Positions 25,676 to 34,719 are shown, counted from the stretch's first letter. The stretch: 52,943 nt of DNA from Candidatus Bathyarchaeota archaeon (GCA_002726865.1 PBSW01000023.1:2064-55006); one strand, 5' to 3'. Notes: a model not told the origin generated them from the letters alone. Numbers and translations: made by a program.

Positions 25676-26518
25676 ATGGCCATTATTCTGGACGGGAAAA
25701 AGACCTCGGAGACTATGATGGAAGAGCTCCAGGTCAGAGTAGAAGAGCTAAAGGCCAAGGAAGTCACCCCCACCCTAGCATTGATCCTAACGGGAGGGGA
25801 CAAGTACAGCCGCCGCTACGTCAAAATGAAGGTGAAGCGAGCGGAGCGGATAGGCATTGAGACCCATCTCCACCACCTCAAGGAGACAACAACCAAGGAG
25901 ACTGTAGAGCTCGTCGAGAGGTTATGCGGCGACCCAAAGATCCACGGGGTTATGATCCAGCTTCCCGTAGCCAAGGGACTAAACGAGGGAACGATAGTCA
26001 AGACGATTAACCCAGAGAAGGACGTCGACGGGATCTCTCCGTTAACCCTAGGGAAAATCCTACTAGGTGAGGCGTCTTTTCTCCCAGCCGGCGTCGATGC
26101 GATATTTGAACTTTTCAGGCGGTATGGCCTCGACCCAGAGGGAAAGCACTGGGTCGTTGCTGGTTCAACAAACTGGCTGGGAAAGCCACTGATCGCGCAT
26201 CTCTCAAACATGGGCGTCCAAGCAACATTCTTCGACAAGGATGACTCGATGATGCCTGAGCTAGTAATGAAGGCAGATGTCCTCTGCACAGAACTCTACC
26301 GGAAGCATGCGATTACAGCAGGCATGGTGAAACCTGGAGTAATCATCCTAGACAATGGGAACAACTACGAGGAAAAGAAGGTCTTCGGAGACGTTGATAT
26401 GGACGCGGTTGTTGAGGTGGCTGAGGCTATAACCCCGGTGCCCGGGGGCTTGGGGCCCCTCCTTATCACAATGCTCCTTGCGAACACCCTTAAGGCCGCC
26501 GGTAAAAGTATCGCTTAA
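25676..26518 (+). CDS. folD: Bifunctional methylene-THF dehydrogenase/cyclohydrolase
   Basis: Interconverts methylene-, methenyl- and 10-formyl-THF using NAD(P). 280 residues. The catalytic Tyr/Lys pair is in SRRYVKMKVKRA, the Gln in VMIQLPVAKGL and the Asp in KDVDGISPL; the nucleotide loop is AGSTNWLGKPLI, with Ser-Thr where many homologues have Arg-Ser, so cofactor choice (NAD versus NADP) is open. The C-terminal hallmark is TPVPGGLGPLLI. Downstream of fhs by one base; together they form a complete formate-to-methylene-THF route. Confidence 0.93.
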   Translation: MAIILDGKKTSETMMEELQVRVEELKAKEVTPTLALILTGGDKYSRRYVKMKVKRAERIGIETHLHHLKETTTKETVELVERLCGDPKIHGVMIQLPVAKGLNEGTIVKTINPEKDVDGISPLTLGKILLGEASFLPAGVDAIFELFRRYGLDPEGKHWVVAGSTNWLGKPLIAHLSNMGVQATFFDKDDSMMPELVMKADVLCTELYRKHAITAGMVKPGVIILDNGNNYEEKKVFGDVDMDAVVEVAEAITPVPGGLGPLLITMLLANTLKAAGKSIA

Positions 26519-26551
26519 ATTCCGTCTCTACAACACATTCAGTGAAAGCCA

Positions 26552-26896
26552 TTGTCCAAGGTTAATTCCCGGCGCGCCCGCCGCATGATGAAACAGATGG
26601 GTATGAAGATGGGCGAACTCAGCGACATAGACACTGTCATCCTTAAAGGCTCCGAGCGGGAGATCATTATCCGGGGGGCCTCTGTAACCTCCATTAATAT
26701 GCAGGGGCAAAACATGTACCAGATCAGTGGCGGCTCCACAACGGAAACCAAGAAAAAACAGAAACTCGATATTCCGGAGGAGGACGTGCTCCTAGTGGCT
26801 CAGCAAGCCAATGTCAACTTAGAGAGGGCACGAGCCGCCCTTGAGAACGCGGAGGGGGACCTTGCCCGGGCGATACTTGTGCTTTCCACCAGTTGA
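26552..26896 (+). CDS. nac: Nascent polypeptide-associated complex protein (archaeal NAC)
   Basis: A ribosome-bound chaperone for emerging polypeptides, active as a homodimer. 114 residues from TTG 26552: a basic ribosome-binding N terminus (SRRARRMMKQMGMKM), the NAC beta-domain (DTVILKGSEREIIIRGASVT, then NMYQISG) and a C-terminal UBA domain (EEDVLLVAQQANVNLERARA...GDLARAILVL). It follows folD by 33 bp, but the pathway is unrelated. No ATG is available near the basic N terminus, which supports the TTG start. Confidence 0.92.
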   Translation: MSKVNSRRARRMMKQMGMKMGELSDIDTVILKGSEREIIIRGASVTSINMQGQNMYQISGGSTTETKKKQKLDIPEEDVLLVAQQANVNLERARAALENAEGDLARAILVLSTS

Positions 26897-27031
26897 CCAT
26901 TGAAACTCCTATCATGGATAAGGGATTGACTAAGTTCCTTGAATAATCGGCATATGGGTTAATAATCCCCTGCGATGTAAGTAGGACAATCCAGATTTCA
27001 AGTAGTCATTCATAAGTTTGAGGTCCCCCGT

Positions 27032-28240
27032 GTGGCATTAACTATCAGACAGAGAAAGGGAATCTTCGTTGAGTATGGGGAAGACAGGATCGCCCTCGAC
27101 CCCGACAGGAAAGTTATGGACCTTCCAATCTTCGTCACTCACGCTCACGGAGACCACGCCTCATCATTCAGGAATCCTAAGCCCGTAAAACACGCCACAG
27201 AGCCTACCTACAGGCTCCTTGAGGCTCTTAATTGGAAGAAGCTTGATAACTGGAAGCCCATCTCCATCGGGGATAAGGTAAAGATTGGTGAAATTGAGGT
27301 TCGACCCCTCAATGCGGGGCACGTCCTTGGGAGCGTCCAGTATGAGGTCTACACCCCGGAGGGTACAGTCCTCTACACTGGGGACATCAGCATGGGAAAC
27401 AGCTATACCATGGAGCCTGCGTGTACCGTAAATTGCGATCTCCTCATCATCGAAACGACTTTCGGGGCCCCCCAGTTCAAATTCCCCAAGCGGGACAAGG
27501 TCGCCCTCGAGATGATCCGATGGGCTGTAATGGAGGCAATCCCCACAGGATATATTCCGGCGTTCCGAACGGACTCCATAGGAAACGCCCAAGAGGTCAT
27601 CAGCATTTTCAACCAAATGACTAACCTCCCGGTAGTCACCGCTAAGAGCGCAACGAAGGTAAGCGACGTTTACAGACAGTTCGGGCACAAGCTTTACTAC
27701 GTTGACGCGTGCACTCCAGAGGGCCAGGAACTATTGAATAGTGGCAAATGTGTCGTTGTTGCGCCAAAATCCGCGAAGCTGGGAATCAAAAACCTAGACA
27801 CTGCCCTTGCCTCGGGATGGGCCGCGATCATGCGCAACAGGGAAAAAGCCTTTCCTCTGAGTGATCACGCCGATTTCCGGGAACTCCTCAGCTTCATAAG
27901 ACGCTGTCGCCCAAAAAGAGTTCTAACGTTTCACGGCGGAAAAATGACCCAAGGATTCGCTGAATACATTAAGAAGCGGCTGGGCATCGATGCCGGGGCC
28001 CTTACGACAAGCCGGGAGACCCTTAGGGGAATTGTGAGACAAAAAGAGACTAGACATAAGGCATGCGCTGAGCACATCATGCGGGCAGTCCGGATTCCCG
28101 GATTCGTATACACGGGGCCCTGGATGGTGCGAGAAATGGCCCGTAGGGGCTTCTCTAAAGGCGAGACAGAAGCCGCCCTTAAAAACCTCTTCGATGTGGG
28201 AGTCCTAGAGCCAACCGCTACAGGGGTTAGACTATCTTAA
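27032..28240 (+). CDS. Metallo-beta-lactamase/beta-CASP exonuclease-like protein
   Basis: A 402-residue MBL-fold nuclease of the RNA/DNA-processing type. Zinc site VTHAHGDHASSF (H37, H39, D41, H42), further ligands in NAGHVLGSVQYEVY and YTGDISMGN, then the beta-CASP part and PLSDHADFRELLSFI with a final His near THHGG-like TFHGGKM. The last 90 residues look like a winged helix (PWMVREMARRGFSKGETEAA). Start GTG 27032 after a GAGGT site. It resembles proteins annotated as mRNA 3'-end processing factors or ligase-associated exonucleases; substrate unresolved. Confidence 0.8.
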   Translation: MALTIRQRKGIFVEYGEDRIALDPDRKVMDLPIFVTHAHGDHASSFRNPKPVKHATEPTYRLLEALNWKKLDNWKPISIGDKVKIGEIEVRPLNAGHVLGSVQYEVYTPEGTVLYTGDISMGNSYTMEPACTVNCDLLIIETTFGAPQFKFPKRDKVALEMIRWAVMEAIPTGYIPAFRTDSIGNAQEVISIFNQMTNLPVVTAKSATKVSDVYRQFGHKLYYVDACTPEGQELLNSGKCVVVAPKSAKLGIKNLDTALASGWAAIMRNREKAFPLSDHADFRELLSFIRRCRPKRVLTFHGGKMTQGFAEYIKKRLGIDAGALTTSRETLRGIVRQKETRHKACAEHIMRAVRIPGFVYTGPWMVREMARRGFSKGETEAALKNLFDVGVLEPTATGVRLS

Positions 28241-28453
28241 ATATTAAGAATAAAACAATACGGCTTTCAAAACCAGAGGATAAAATAAGGATCGTCACCA
28301 AATAGGAACGGTTAAGTCAAGGGAGACCAACTTCACAGCATCCCCCTAGGAGTCGTTAGGCGCCAGGGAAAGGATCGTAGGCTAAAGGTTCCCTATAAGA
28401 ACCCTTGAAAAGGAGGCCTCGTTTCAAAAACAGGACTACAGGTAAGAAAATTT

Positions 28454-29713
28454 ATGGTAAATTTGCGTTTCATGGGAGGGACCCAAGAGGTAGGCAGGAA
28501 CGCTATCCTCGTAGAAACAAATGGGTCGAATGTCCTTCTAGATTACGGAGTCAAGATAGGCGAAAAACCTCAGTTCCCCGGTCATATTAGGGCGAAGGAT
28601 GTTGATGGGATCATTGTAAGTCATGCCCACTTAGATCACTCTGGAGGAGTGCCCCAGTTTTATCTTAGGGGAGAGAAGCCTCTCTTCGCCACATCAGTGA
28701 CCACCGGGCTCATGAGGATTCTAATAAGGGACATGATCAAGCTAAGCGGGTACTATCTTCCCTTCGACAATATAGAGTTCGAAATGATGTTGAAGCAGAG
28801 TCGCGATCTCGCTTACGGGGAGAAGGTGAAAATGAAAAACATCGAGTTCAACCTCTTGGACGCCGGGCATATCCCTGGAAGCGCCATGGTGGAACTCACT
28901 ACGGGAGGGAAACGAGTTCTTTATACGGGAGATATGAACACGGACACCACCCGACTCTGTCAGGGCGCTAAAATCCCACGGAAAAGATTCGACGCTATAG
29001 TTATCGAGAGCACCTACGCTAACAAGGATCATCCGGACCGGAAGAAGCTCGAGTTAGAGTTTGTGGACGCCATAAAGACAGTCATCCACGACAAGGGAAA
29101 AGTCTTGGTGCCCGCTTTTGCTGTCGGGCGGAGCCAGGAGATGCTATCCATAATGTATTCACACAAGCTCAAGGCCAAAAGAGTGGTCGACGGCATGGCT
29201 AGGGCTGTGAACAGGGTCTACATGGAGAACCCAAACTTTATGAGGACTCCAAAGTCCTTTGCAAAGACGATCAACTCGACCCAGGAAATGACGGGCTGGA
29301 GAGACAGGCGTAATGCGATACGTCGTAGCGACGTTATAGTAGCCCCATCAGGGATGCTCCAAGGAGGCACAGCAATGTTCTACACAGAGAAACTAGCCCT
29401 TAGGGAGGAGAACGCAATTTTCCTCGTGAGCTTTCAAGTCCCCGGAACCGGAGGGGCAAAGCTCATGGAAACAGGCTTTTTCACGATCAAGGAAATGGAC
29501 GTCGAGGTTAAGGCCAAGGTTAGGCACTTTGATTTCAGCAGTCACTGCGGGCGAAGCTCCCTAGAGGCTTTCATCCGGGGGGTTAAAGGAAAACCTGACG
29601 TTTATGTAGTCCACGGGGAGCCCGAGAACTGCGAATCCTTAGCCCAGTGGGCACGAGATGAGCTTGACGTGAACGCCACTGCTCCAAACGAGGGTGACGA
29701 GTTCACAATCTGA
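28454..29713 (+). CDS. aCPSF2-like beta-CASP RNase
   Basis: A 419-residue RNase of the archaeal CPSF/RNase J superfamily without the KH domains of aCPSF1. Motifs: LRFMGGTQEVGRNAILVE at the N terminus, zinc box SHAHLDHSGG (H57, H59, D61, H62), LDAGHIPGSAMVEL, YTGDMNTDTTRL, the beta-CASP AFAVGRSQEML and C-terminal FSSHCGRSSLEAFI then HGEPENC. Likely trims or cleaves RNA 3' or 5' ends. It follows another MBL nuclease by 213 bp with its own TATA-like CCTATAAGA about 60 bp upstream. FSSHCGR replaces the more usual FSAHAGR/D. Confidence 0.87.
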   Translation: MVNLRFMGGTQEVGRNAILVETNGSNVLLDYGVKIGEKPQFPGHIRAKDVDGIIVSHAHLDHSGGVPQFYLRGEKPLFATSVTTGLMRILIRDMIKLSGYYLPFDNIEFEMMLKQSRDLAYGEKVKMKNIEFNLLDAGHIPGSAMVELTTGGKRVLYTGDMNTDTTRLCQGAKIPRKRFDAIVIESTYANKDHPDRKKLELEFVDAIKTVIHDKGKVLVPAFAVGRSQEMLSIMYSHKLKAKRVVDGMARAVNRVYMENPNFMRTPKSFAKTINSTQEMTGWRDRRNAIRRSDVIVAPSGMLQGGTAMFYTEKLALREENAIFLVSFQVPGTGGAKLMETGFFTIKEMDVEVKAKVRHFDFSSHCGRSSLEAFIRGVKGKPDVYVVHGEPENCESLAQWARDELDVNATAPNEGDEFTI

Positions 29714-29886
29714 ACTCGCTCTTTCCTTGGCCACCAGCCCTCGAATGATGCAATCCGTACTCCTGCCAGATAATGAGGGGTAGACTAATAATCAAAGGTC
29801 GCGATCCTAAAAACAAATAGATTTTTTCTCAGTCAAAAACACGCTTTGGTCACACGAAAAATCTCTGAAGGGGATAGTATGCGCTC

Positions 29887-30030
29887 TCAGTTCTCATGAC
29901 CACACTCTGGGCATTGATAGCACAACAGTGGAATATTCCGAGATGACAATTTCAGGTCGATTTCCTCCTCCATCACGGTTTCACATAAAGGGCACTTCAT
30001 AAAAAGGACTCCAAAAGTTTCTTTGTCCAT
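29887..30030 (-). CDS. 47-residue double-knuckle zinc-ribbon protein
   Basis: A small leftward frame from ATG 30030 to TGA 29887-29889. It encodes a compact zinc ribbon: MKCPLCETVM (C13, C16) and LLCYQCPECGHEN (C37, C40, C43), separated by an acidic loop. The CPLC...CPEC spacing is that of rubredoxin-like or ribosomal zinc ribbons. It sits alone between aCPSF2 and L38e. Short length makes chance possible, but five correctly placed cysteines argue for a real gene. Function unknown. Confidence 0.65.
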   Translation of the reverse strand: MDKETFGVLFMKCPLCETVMEEEIDLKLSSRNIPLLCYQCPECGHEN

Positions 30031-30352
30031 AATCTTAGAATACTACAATCAGGGAACTGCTTATCCGCCAGGTTCCACTTAAGCACCATCTAAATTACCA
30101 TTTATTGTGTATAAAAGTGAAAAGTACGTGGTATATTTAAAGGTGTGTATGATATGATTTCCTACAAAATAAAGCGTTCAAACAAGCCAAGATATCAATA
30201 GGGTAATTATCCATGATGCGCCCATATGTTTTTATTCGCCTGATGTTTCTGTCCAAGAAACGGGGAGGATGCTACTAGTATCCGGAACTTGTAAGATTAC
30301 AAGGACCTATTATCTTGCCCCCGTCCAAATGAGAAGATTGGAGATATATGGG
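30031..30352. other. Spacer upstream of L38e
   Basis: About 320 bp between the zinc-ribbon start and L38e. It carries TATA-like elements TATATTTAAA (about 30132-30141) and TTTTTATTC (about 30229-30237), the latter being a plausible L38e promoter. No other gene was seen. Confidence 0.4.
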
Positions 30353-30547
30353 ATGCCTAAACAGGTCTTTGACACCGAAGAGTTCCTCGCCCTAGCTGAA
30401 GACGCTATCAGTTGTATCATCAAGAAGAATGATGGTCAGACAAAGCTTAAACTCCGCACAAATCGGTATCTTTACACCATAGTCATGGACTCAGCCGAGG
30501 CTAAAACGGTTCTTGGAAAGATCCAATGTCCCACCGAAGAGATCTAA
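30353..30547 (+). CDS. rpl38e: Large-subunit ribosomal protein L38e
   Basis: A 64-residue protein recognisable as eL38: MPKQVFDTEEFLALAEDA, a Lys-rich loop, LRTNRYLYTIVMDSAEAKTV, matching the eukaryotic/TACK protein in length and in the SRYLYTL-like motif. The open frame extends 28 codons further upstream (to 30269), but ATG 30353 restores the family start, with GGAG about 9 nt before it. L38e is restricted among archaea to TACK and Asgard lineages, which supports the placement of this genome. Confidence 0.85.
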   Translation: MPKQVFDTEEFLALAEDAISCIIKKNDGQTKLKLRTNRYLYTIVMDSAEAKTVLGKIQCPTEEI

Positions 30548-31344
30548 AACGGTCTTTAAAAAATTTATCATAACTAGTTATCATTTCAGCACCTCGCATA
30601 AGAAAAGAATAATTTACTAGCCCCTCTTCTAGAGATTGAAGATCAAATATGGGACCATGGTGGAAAAACTGTGGAGGGAAAGGCACGGGGAGTCCACCTA
30701 CTGCATAAAAATAGAGAATATAGTTCCAAGGATTAGCTAGGTTATTCCCCCAGCTAGGTTGGAAAGATGGGTTCATACATCATAGAAACCCTATTCCTTT
30801 GATTAATTAAGGCCTAGTTTGCCCTGCTAGGTGTCAGGTGGCTATCCATAGTCATTGGCGGAGAGAGACTAAAACAAGACACGCCCTGTTGACATTAGCT
30901 AAGGAGCGTTGTATAAGTAATCTATAAGTTCTTTACAGGGCATCTCGCTGCCTAGTCCCTTGATAAAATAGCCAGGAGGATCAAAGTCACAAACCTCGAC
31001 AAGTGCCTTCTAGAAGATAGTGAGGGCTTCAACGCTTTGTCGTGATACAGGAGGTCTAGACCCTGAACATTACGGGCCTTAAAACACCTTTGCAGTGAAA
31101 TGAGATTAGAGTTCCGGTGGACAAGGCTCGAAGCAGTAGTAGACTAGTAGAAGACCTTGAGACCACAATCCTTGAATTAGGAGAAGCAGTGATCCCCATG
31201 GTCTACTAGCAGGAGTCTGTTTCCAAGATCTAGTGGAGCGCGCAATTCATGGTTATTGACTTTGCCAGCTCAACATCTCATGAAAACACAAATTGAACCG
31301 GGAGTAACAGATTAATATTCTACAAGATCATATGAGGGATGCCA
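30548..31344. other. Intergenic stretch, possible decayed gene
   Basis: About 800 bp between L38e and the tRNA. A rightward frame from 31120 reads 29 protein-like codons (DKARSSSRLVEDLETTILEL, ending IPMVY), a TAG at 31207, QESVSKI, then TAG at 31231. A leftward frame at about 30916-31000 reads VEVCDFDPPGYFIKGLG. These look like fragments of coding DNA interrupted by stops. Family unknown; the first fragment recalls the C-terminal part of ParA-like proteins, only weakly. Confidence 0.3.
31311..31318 (+). promoter_or_regulatory. TATA-like box of tRNA-Gly
   Basis: ATTAATAT lies 34 bp before the mature tRNA 5' end, a distance that fits an archaeal promoter with a short 5' leader. GGGAGTAAC just upstream could serve as a BRE-like region. 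Confidence 0.4.
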
Positions 31345-31420
31345 GCGGCCGTAGTCCAGCCTGGCAAGATATCTGGTTGCCATCCAGACGACCCGGGTTC
31401 GAATCCCGGCGGCCGCACCA
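31345..31420 (+). tRNA. tRNA-Gly (anticodon GCC), CCA encoded
   Basis: A 76-nt cloverleaf without intron. The acceptor stem GCGGCCG pairs with CGGCCGC. The D arm is GTCC...AGAT; it lacks the 13-22 pair and has a G-U pair at 10-25. The anticodon stem TCTGG/CCAGA encloses loop TTGCCAT with anticodon GCC at 31379-31381. The variable loop is 4 nt. The T stem CCGGG/CCCGG encloses TTCGAAT. Discriminator A is followed by an encoded CCA at 31418-31420. Reads GGC/GGU glycine codons. Confidence 0.97.
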
Positions 31421-31929
31421 CCACCCCAATGCACAGTTAATCAGACAACACAAGTTGAATAACTACCGAGTGACTGCGCCCTTGAAGTCTCATCGGAATG
31501 GAGAAAATTAAACCGCCCTCCCAGTATTCCAGCTATTAAACGAGATGCCTGAAATTAATTTATCCTCATATATCTAGCTCAAATTTTTTTTCCTCAAAAA
31601 AAATACCAAGAATAGGAAAAAAGGAATATCAGAGTTATTCATCTATAATAAAGAGGAGATTATGTCAGAGATATGAATGTATAATAGAAAAAATAGAGTT
31701 CCTCCTATTATTTGAACCTAATTTATAACGATATTAAAAGTGGGGATTGTATTAGAATAAGTATAACCTACCTATATTTAGTAGATTATCCCGATAAAAT
31801 CTCGGTATCTTCAAAAAATAAATTAGAAACATAATTAGATGGAGTATTAAACCACAATGTTATGTCTTCTTCAGATGATGAATATATTTAAATAGGATTG
31901 AATGTCAGATTTGACACAGTGAATTATAG
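31421..31929. other. AT-rich spacer with promoter for the next small gene
   Basis: About 510 bp, strongly AT-rich. ATATATTTAAATA at about 31882-31894 is a good TATA-like element, some 37-48 bp before TTG 31930. Nothing else was recognised. Confidence 0.4.
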
Positions 31930-32181
31930 TTGAATGAGATAAATTATAAAATATACGCAATATCAAAAAAGCCTTCGAGAAAGTACCGCAAGGGCAGCAA
32001 ATATGATCCGATTCTTGATGAGTTTCTAAGTCGTACAGATAACCTCGTAAAGGTTGAGGTCGAAAATAAAGACGCTAATTATCTGAGAACTCAATTAAAC
32101 AAAAGAATTGAGGCTAGGGATATTAACGAAAGAGTAAAAGTCTCTGTTGTCAATAATATTACCTACCTTGAAAAAATGTGA
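31930..32181 (+). CDS. Small basic hypothetical protein
   Basis: 83 residues from TTG 31930, the only in-frame start after the upstream stop. It has a clear TATA-like element at a suitable distance. Composition is strongly charged (SRKYRKGSKYDPILDEFLSR near the N terminus, then VKVEVENKDANYLRTQLNKR and a beta-rich end VKVSVVNNITYLEKM). No cysteine, membrane segment or enzyme motif. The pattern suggests a small alpha/beta nucleic-acid-binding or toxin/antitoxin-size protein, but I do not recognise it. Confidence 0.6.
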   Translation: MNEINYKIYAISKKPSRKYRKGSKYDPILDEFLSRTDNLVKVEVENKDANYLRTQLNKRIEARDINERVKVSVVNNITYLEKM

Positions 32182-32964
32182 GAACCTATCTCACATATTA
32201 TCTGTTTAATATCAATAAAGTATAGTTCCGGTCAAATTACTGTTGAAATATATTACCATGTACAAGCGAGTATCCTGTCATCGTTTTTGAAGTTATAGGC
32301 GGTTTTTATAACAGTTTCCACGATCAGCTAGGGAGAGGTTTTCGAGGTTTTAAAATCAACGTTGTACGGTCAGCCCTTAATTAGAGAGGATAGTCTCGGC
32401 AAGGCTAAGCTCATCGTTCCCTCTATCCTACGCCAATAGCTAGGACAAAGTCCTTTTCCCGCTTCTCCTAAGTTAGGGCTTGTATGAATTTACTTTGCAA
32501 GTGCGTCTTGTTTTCTCCCATTCTACATATTATAGAGCATTAAATCATAGTATCGCTATTAACCTGAGGGTTCCGTTCTCTAGGAGGTTTCCAATTTTCA
32601 TGGGGTCCCCAGGCATATCTATTTTAACTCAGGGGATTGTCACAAGAGGCCTCTCTTTTTACAAGTCTAGAAGTTACTTTTTGGCTTTGCTAAAGGCATC
32701 TCTATTATATAATTCCTACACCGTACTTTAGGAGAAGGGTAATTCTTTCTTAGATGATGCTAGTCCTTATGGCACAGCTTCCATTCTACTTGTCTCAAAG
32801 GACCTAGTTCAAAACGAAGAAAGCAAGGATCACTACCCGGTCTCGGGGGATTTTAACGTATTTTGTGCATAAAATAATGCGTATCGCTTAACGCATCTAT
32901 CATTTAATGTTATGACGTTATTTACCTGAAGACTTATTATTTGATATGGGGACACAAATTTAGC
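32182..32964. other. Long spacer with an unassigned open stretch
   Basis: About 780 bp. Noticed: AGGATAG and its inverse CTATCCT flanking about 40 bp near 32382-32431 (a possible stem), TGCGT...ACGCA with an 8-nt loop near 32878-32895, and a 46-codon open stretch without a start (32732-32872; DDASPYGTASILLVSKDLVQ) that may be the remnant of a gene end. None is strong enough to name. Confidence 0.35.
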
Positions 32965-34605
32965 ATGTCGAAGGCCGAGTTCCCACGCCGCAAAGTTTTG
33001 GTCCTAGGGCTTGATGGTGGCACATTCGACATAATCCGTCCCCTCACGGAAGATGGGAGACTGCCGAATCTGGCGAGGCTCATGGAAGAGGGGACCTGGG
33101 GAAACCTCGACTCCACATTACCCCCTGTGACTATCCCCGCCTGGGTGAGTATGATGACAGGGATGAATCCAGGGCGGCTTGGATTCTTTGACCTCCTGAA
33201 ACGGGCAGGCTATGGGGTGGAGCCCAACGGCTTCTGTTTCTCAAACCACCACCCCATCTGGAGGGTCCTTAACAGCTACGATATAAAAACGGGAATGATT
33301 AACATCCCCGGGACATATCCTCCCGAGGAGGTTGACGGATTCATGGTAACGGGAATGATGACGCCCTCAAGTGAGAGCACCTTCAGCTACCCCTCAGAGC
33401 TCCAGAGGGTCCTAGAATCCGGTCTCGACTACGAGATCGATCTACCTAGTTGGCAATACTTCGACGAGGTGAGCTTCTATAAAGACGCCCTCAAGGTCAC
33501 AAAAAAAAGGGGCAGGGCCGCGGAATATCTGATGAAGCATATCTCATGCGACTTCAACATGGTTGTTTTCACTAGCCCCGACAGGATCCACCACCTTCTG
33601 TGGAATAAACGGGAAACTGTGGAATCTTACTGGGAGGAACTGGACAAGGTTCTCGGGAAACTCCTTGAGGCAGTTGGGCAGGAGACAACAGTTTTCGTGG
33701 TCTCAGATCACGGCTTCGGGCCCCTTAAAAAGACCTTTTTCGTGAACGAGTGGCTCCGCAGGAACGGCTTCCTAAAGGCGAAGAGAAAAATCAATGAGAG
33801 GACTATAGTTAAGCTGGGGCGAATCGCAGAGAGACTCTATAGATTCCTCGGTAGGAGAGAGCTTCTAAAGCCTGTAGCTGGGGCACTCTTCAAGGTGGTT
33901 GGCATTGAGAGGCTCCAGAGGTATACCTACACCTATCTCTCAAATGCCAGGCTTGAGGGCAGAGTCAACTGGAAAAAGACGAGGGCGTTCAGCGCCGTCC
34001 ACACTCCCCATTTCGGTCAGATCTATCTCAACACCAAAGGGACAATGCTAGAGGGATGTGTCCAAGAGAACGAGCGGGATGAGCTCGTGTCAGATCTAAA
34101 GAAAAAGCTCAGAGGGCTAAAGGACCCTAGGACCGGAGCACTTGTTAATGTCGATGTGTACAGTTCCCGAGACGTCTATACTGGTTCCTATCTTGACGAG
34201 GCACCGGAAATCGTTTTCATGATAGACGGGGGAAGGTGCGAGATTGATGCCAAAGTTGGTGAGGAACGGCTCTTTGTAAAGGGTGCCCCTCTCACGGGAT
34301 GGAAGGGGACCCACACTAGAGACGGGATCTTCATTGCCCACGGTCCTGGAGTGAAACAAGGATTCAGAGTAGAGAAGGCATCTATCCTTGATATTACACC
34401 AACGCTGCTACACTCCTTTGGAATCCCTATGCAAGATATGATGGATGGAAGAGTTCTAGATGAGATCTTCACGGATGATTCAAAGTTTTCCATGAGATCG
34501 GCAGGCAAGAAAATAACGAATCAGAATTTGGATGCATACAGCTTCGATAAAGAGGAGAAATCACTCATAGAGGAGAGACTTAGGAAACTGGGATATATCT
34601 CCTGA
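32965..34605 (+). CDS. Alkaline-phosphatase-superfamily phosphodiesterase/phosphatase (paralogue)
   Basis: About 546 residues, a paralogue of the protein at 10460. GLDGGTFDIIRPLTEDGRLP carries the first metal Asp. TLPPVTIPAWVSMMTGMNPG carries the likely Thr nucleophile. SDHGFGPLKKTFFVNEWLRR and GTHTRDGIFIAHGPGVKQ supply further metal ligands. No signal peptide. ATG 32965 is preferred to TTG 32941. It is longer than its paralogue by an extended C-terminal tail (about 45 residues, Lys/Glu-rich). Monocistronic. The substrate is unknown; related archaeal proteins are often near surface-glycan genes. Confidence 0.8.
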   Translation: MSKAEFPRRKVLVLGLDGGTFDIIRPLTEDGRLPNLARLMEEGTWGNLDSTLPPVTIPAWVSMMTGMNPGRLGFFDLLKRAGYGVEPNGFCFSNHHPIWRVLNSYDIKTGMINIPGTYPPEEVDGFMVTGMMTPSSESTFSYPSELQRVLESGLDYEIDLPSWQYFDEVSFYKDALKVTKKRGRAAEYLMKHISCDFNMVVFTSPDRIHHLLWNKRETVESYWEELDKVLGKLLEAVGQETTVFVVSDHGFGPLKKTFFVNEWLRRNGFLKAKRKINERTIVKLGRIAERLYRFLGRRELLKPVAGALFKVVGIERLQRYTYTYLSNARLEGRVNWKKTRAFSAVHTPHFGQIYLNTKGTMLEGCVQENERDELVSDLKKKLRGLKDPRTGALVNVDVYSSRDVYTGSYLDEAPEIVFMIDGGRCEIDAKVGEERLFVKGAPLTGWKGTHTRDGIFIAHGPGVKQGFRVEKASILDITPTLLHSFGIPMQDMMDGRVLDEIFTDDSKFSMRSAGKKITNQNLDAYSFDKEEKSLIEERLRKLGYIS

Positions 34606-34663
34606 ATCAGGGTATTATTCTCAAGGTTCATAGAAAATTGGTTCTTTTATCAGGGGGGATCTT

Positions 34664-34713
34664 TTTTATTTAAGTACAAATGTTTCTTGGATAGACACAT
34701 TGTCATAAGGAGG
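34664..34713 (+). promoter_or_regulatory. TATA-like box and Shine-Dalgarno of the coiled-coil/permease operon
   Basis: TTTATTTAAG (34665-34674) follows a T-run that could also end the preceding transcript. AAGGAGG at 34707-34713 is 6 nt before ATG 34720. Confidence 0.4.
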
Positions 34714-34719
34714 CTGTAG

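Noticed and set aside
31345..31420. Intron in the tRNA
   Set aside because: The anticodon loop is a normal 7 nt and all stems pair without insertion.
32260..32450. RNase P or SRP RNA in the structured-looking spacer
   Set aside because: None of the conserved core sequences of either RNA could be found; only one short stem is visible.
32480..32731. 83-codon rightward frame in the spacer before the second phosphodiesterase
   Set aside because: Hydrophobic/Ser-rich translation without a family or promoter; probably chance.
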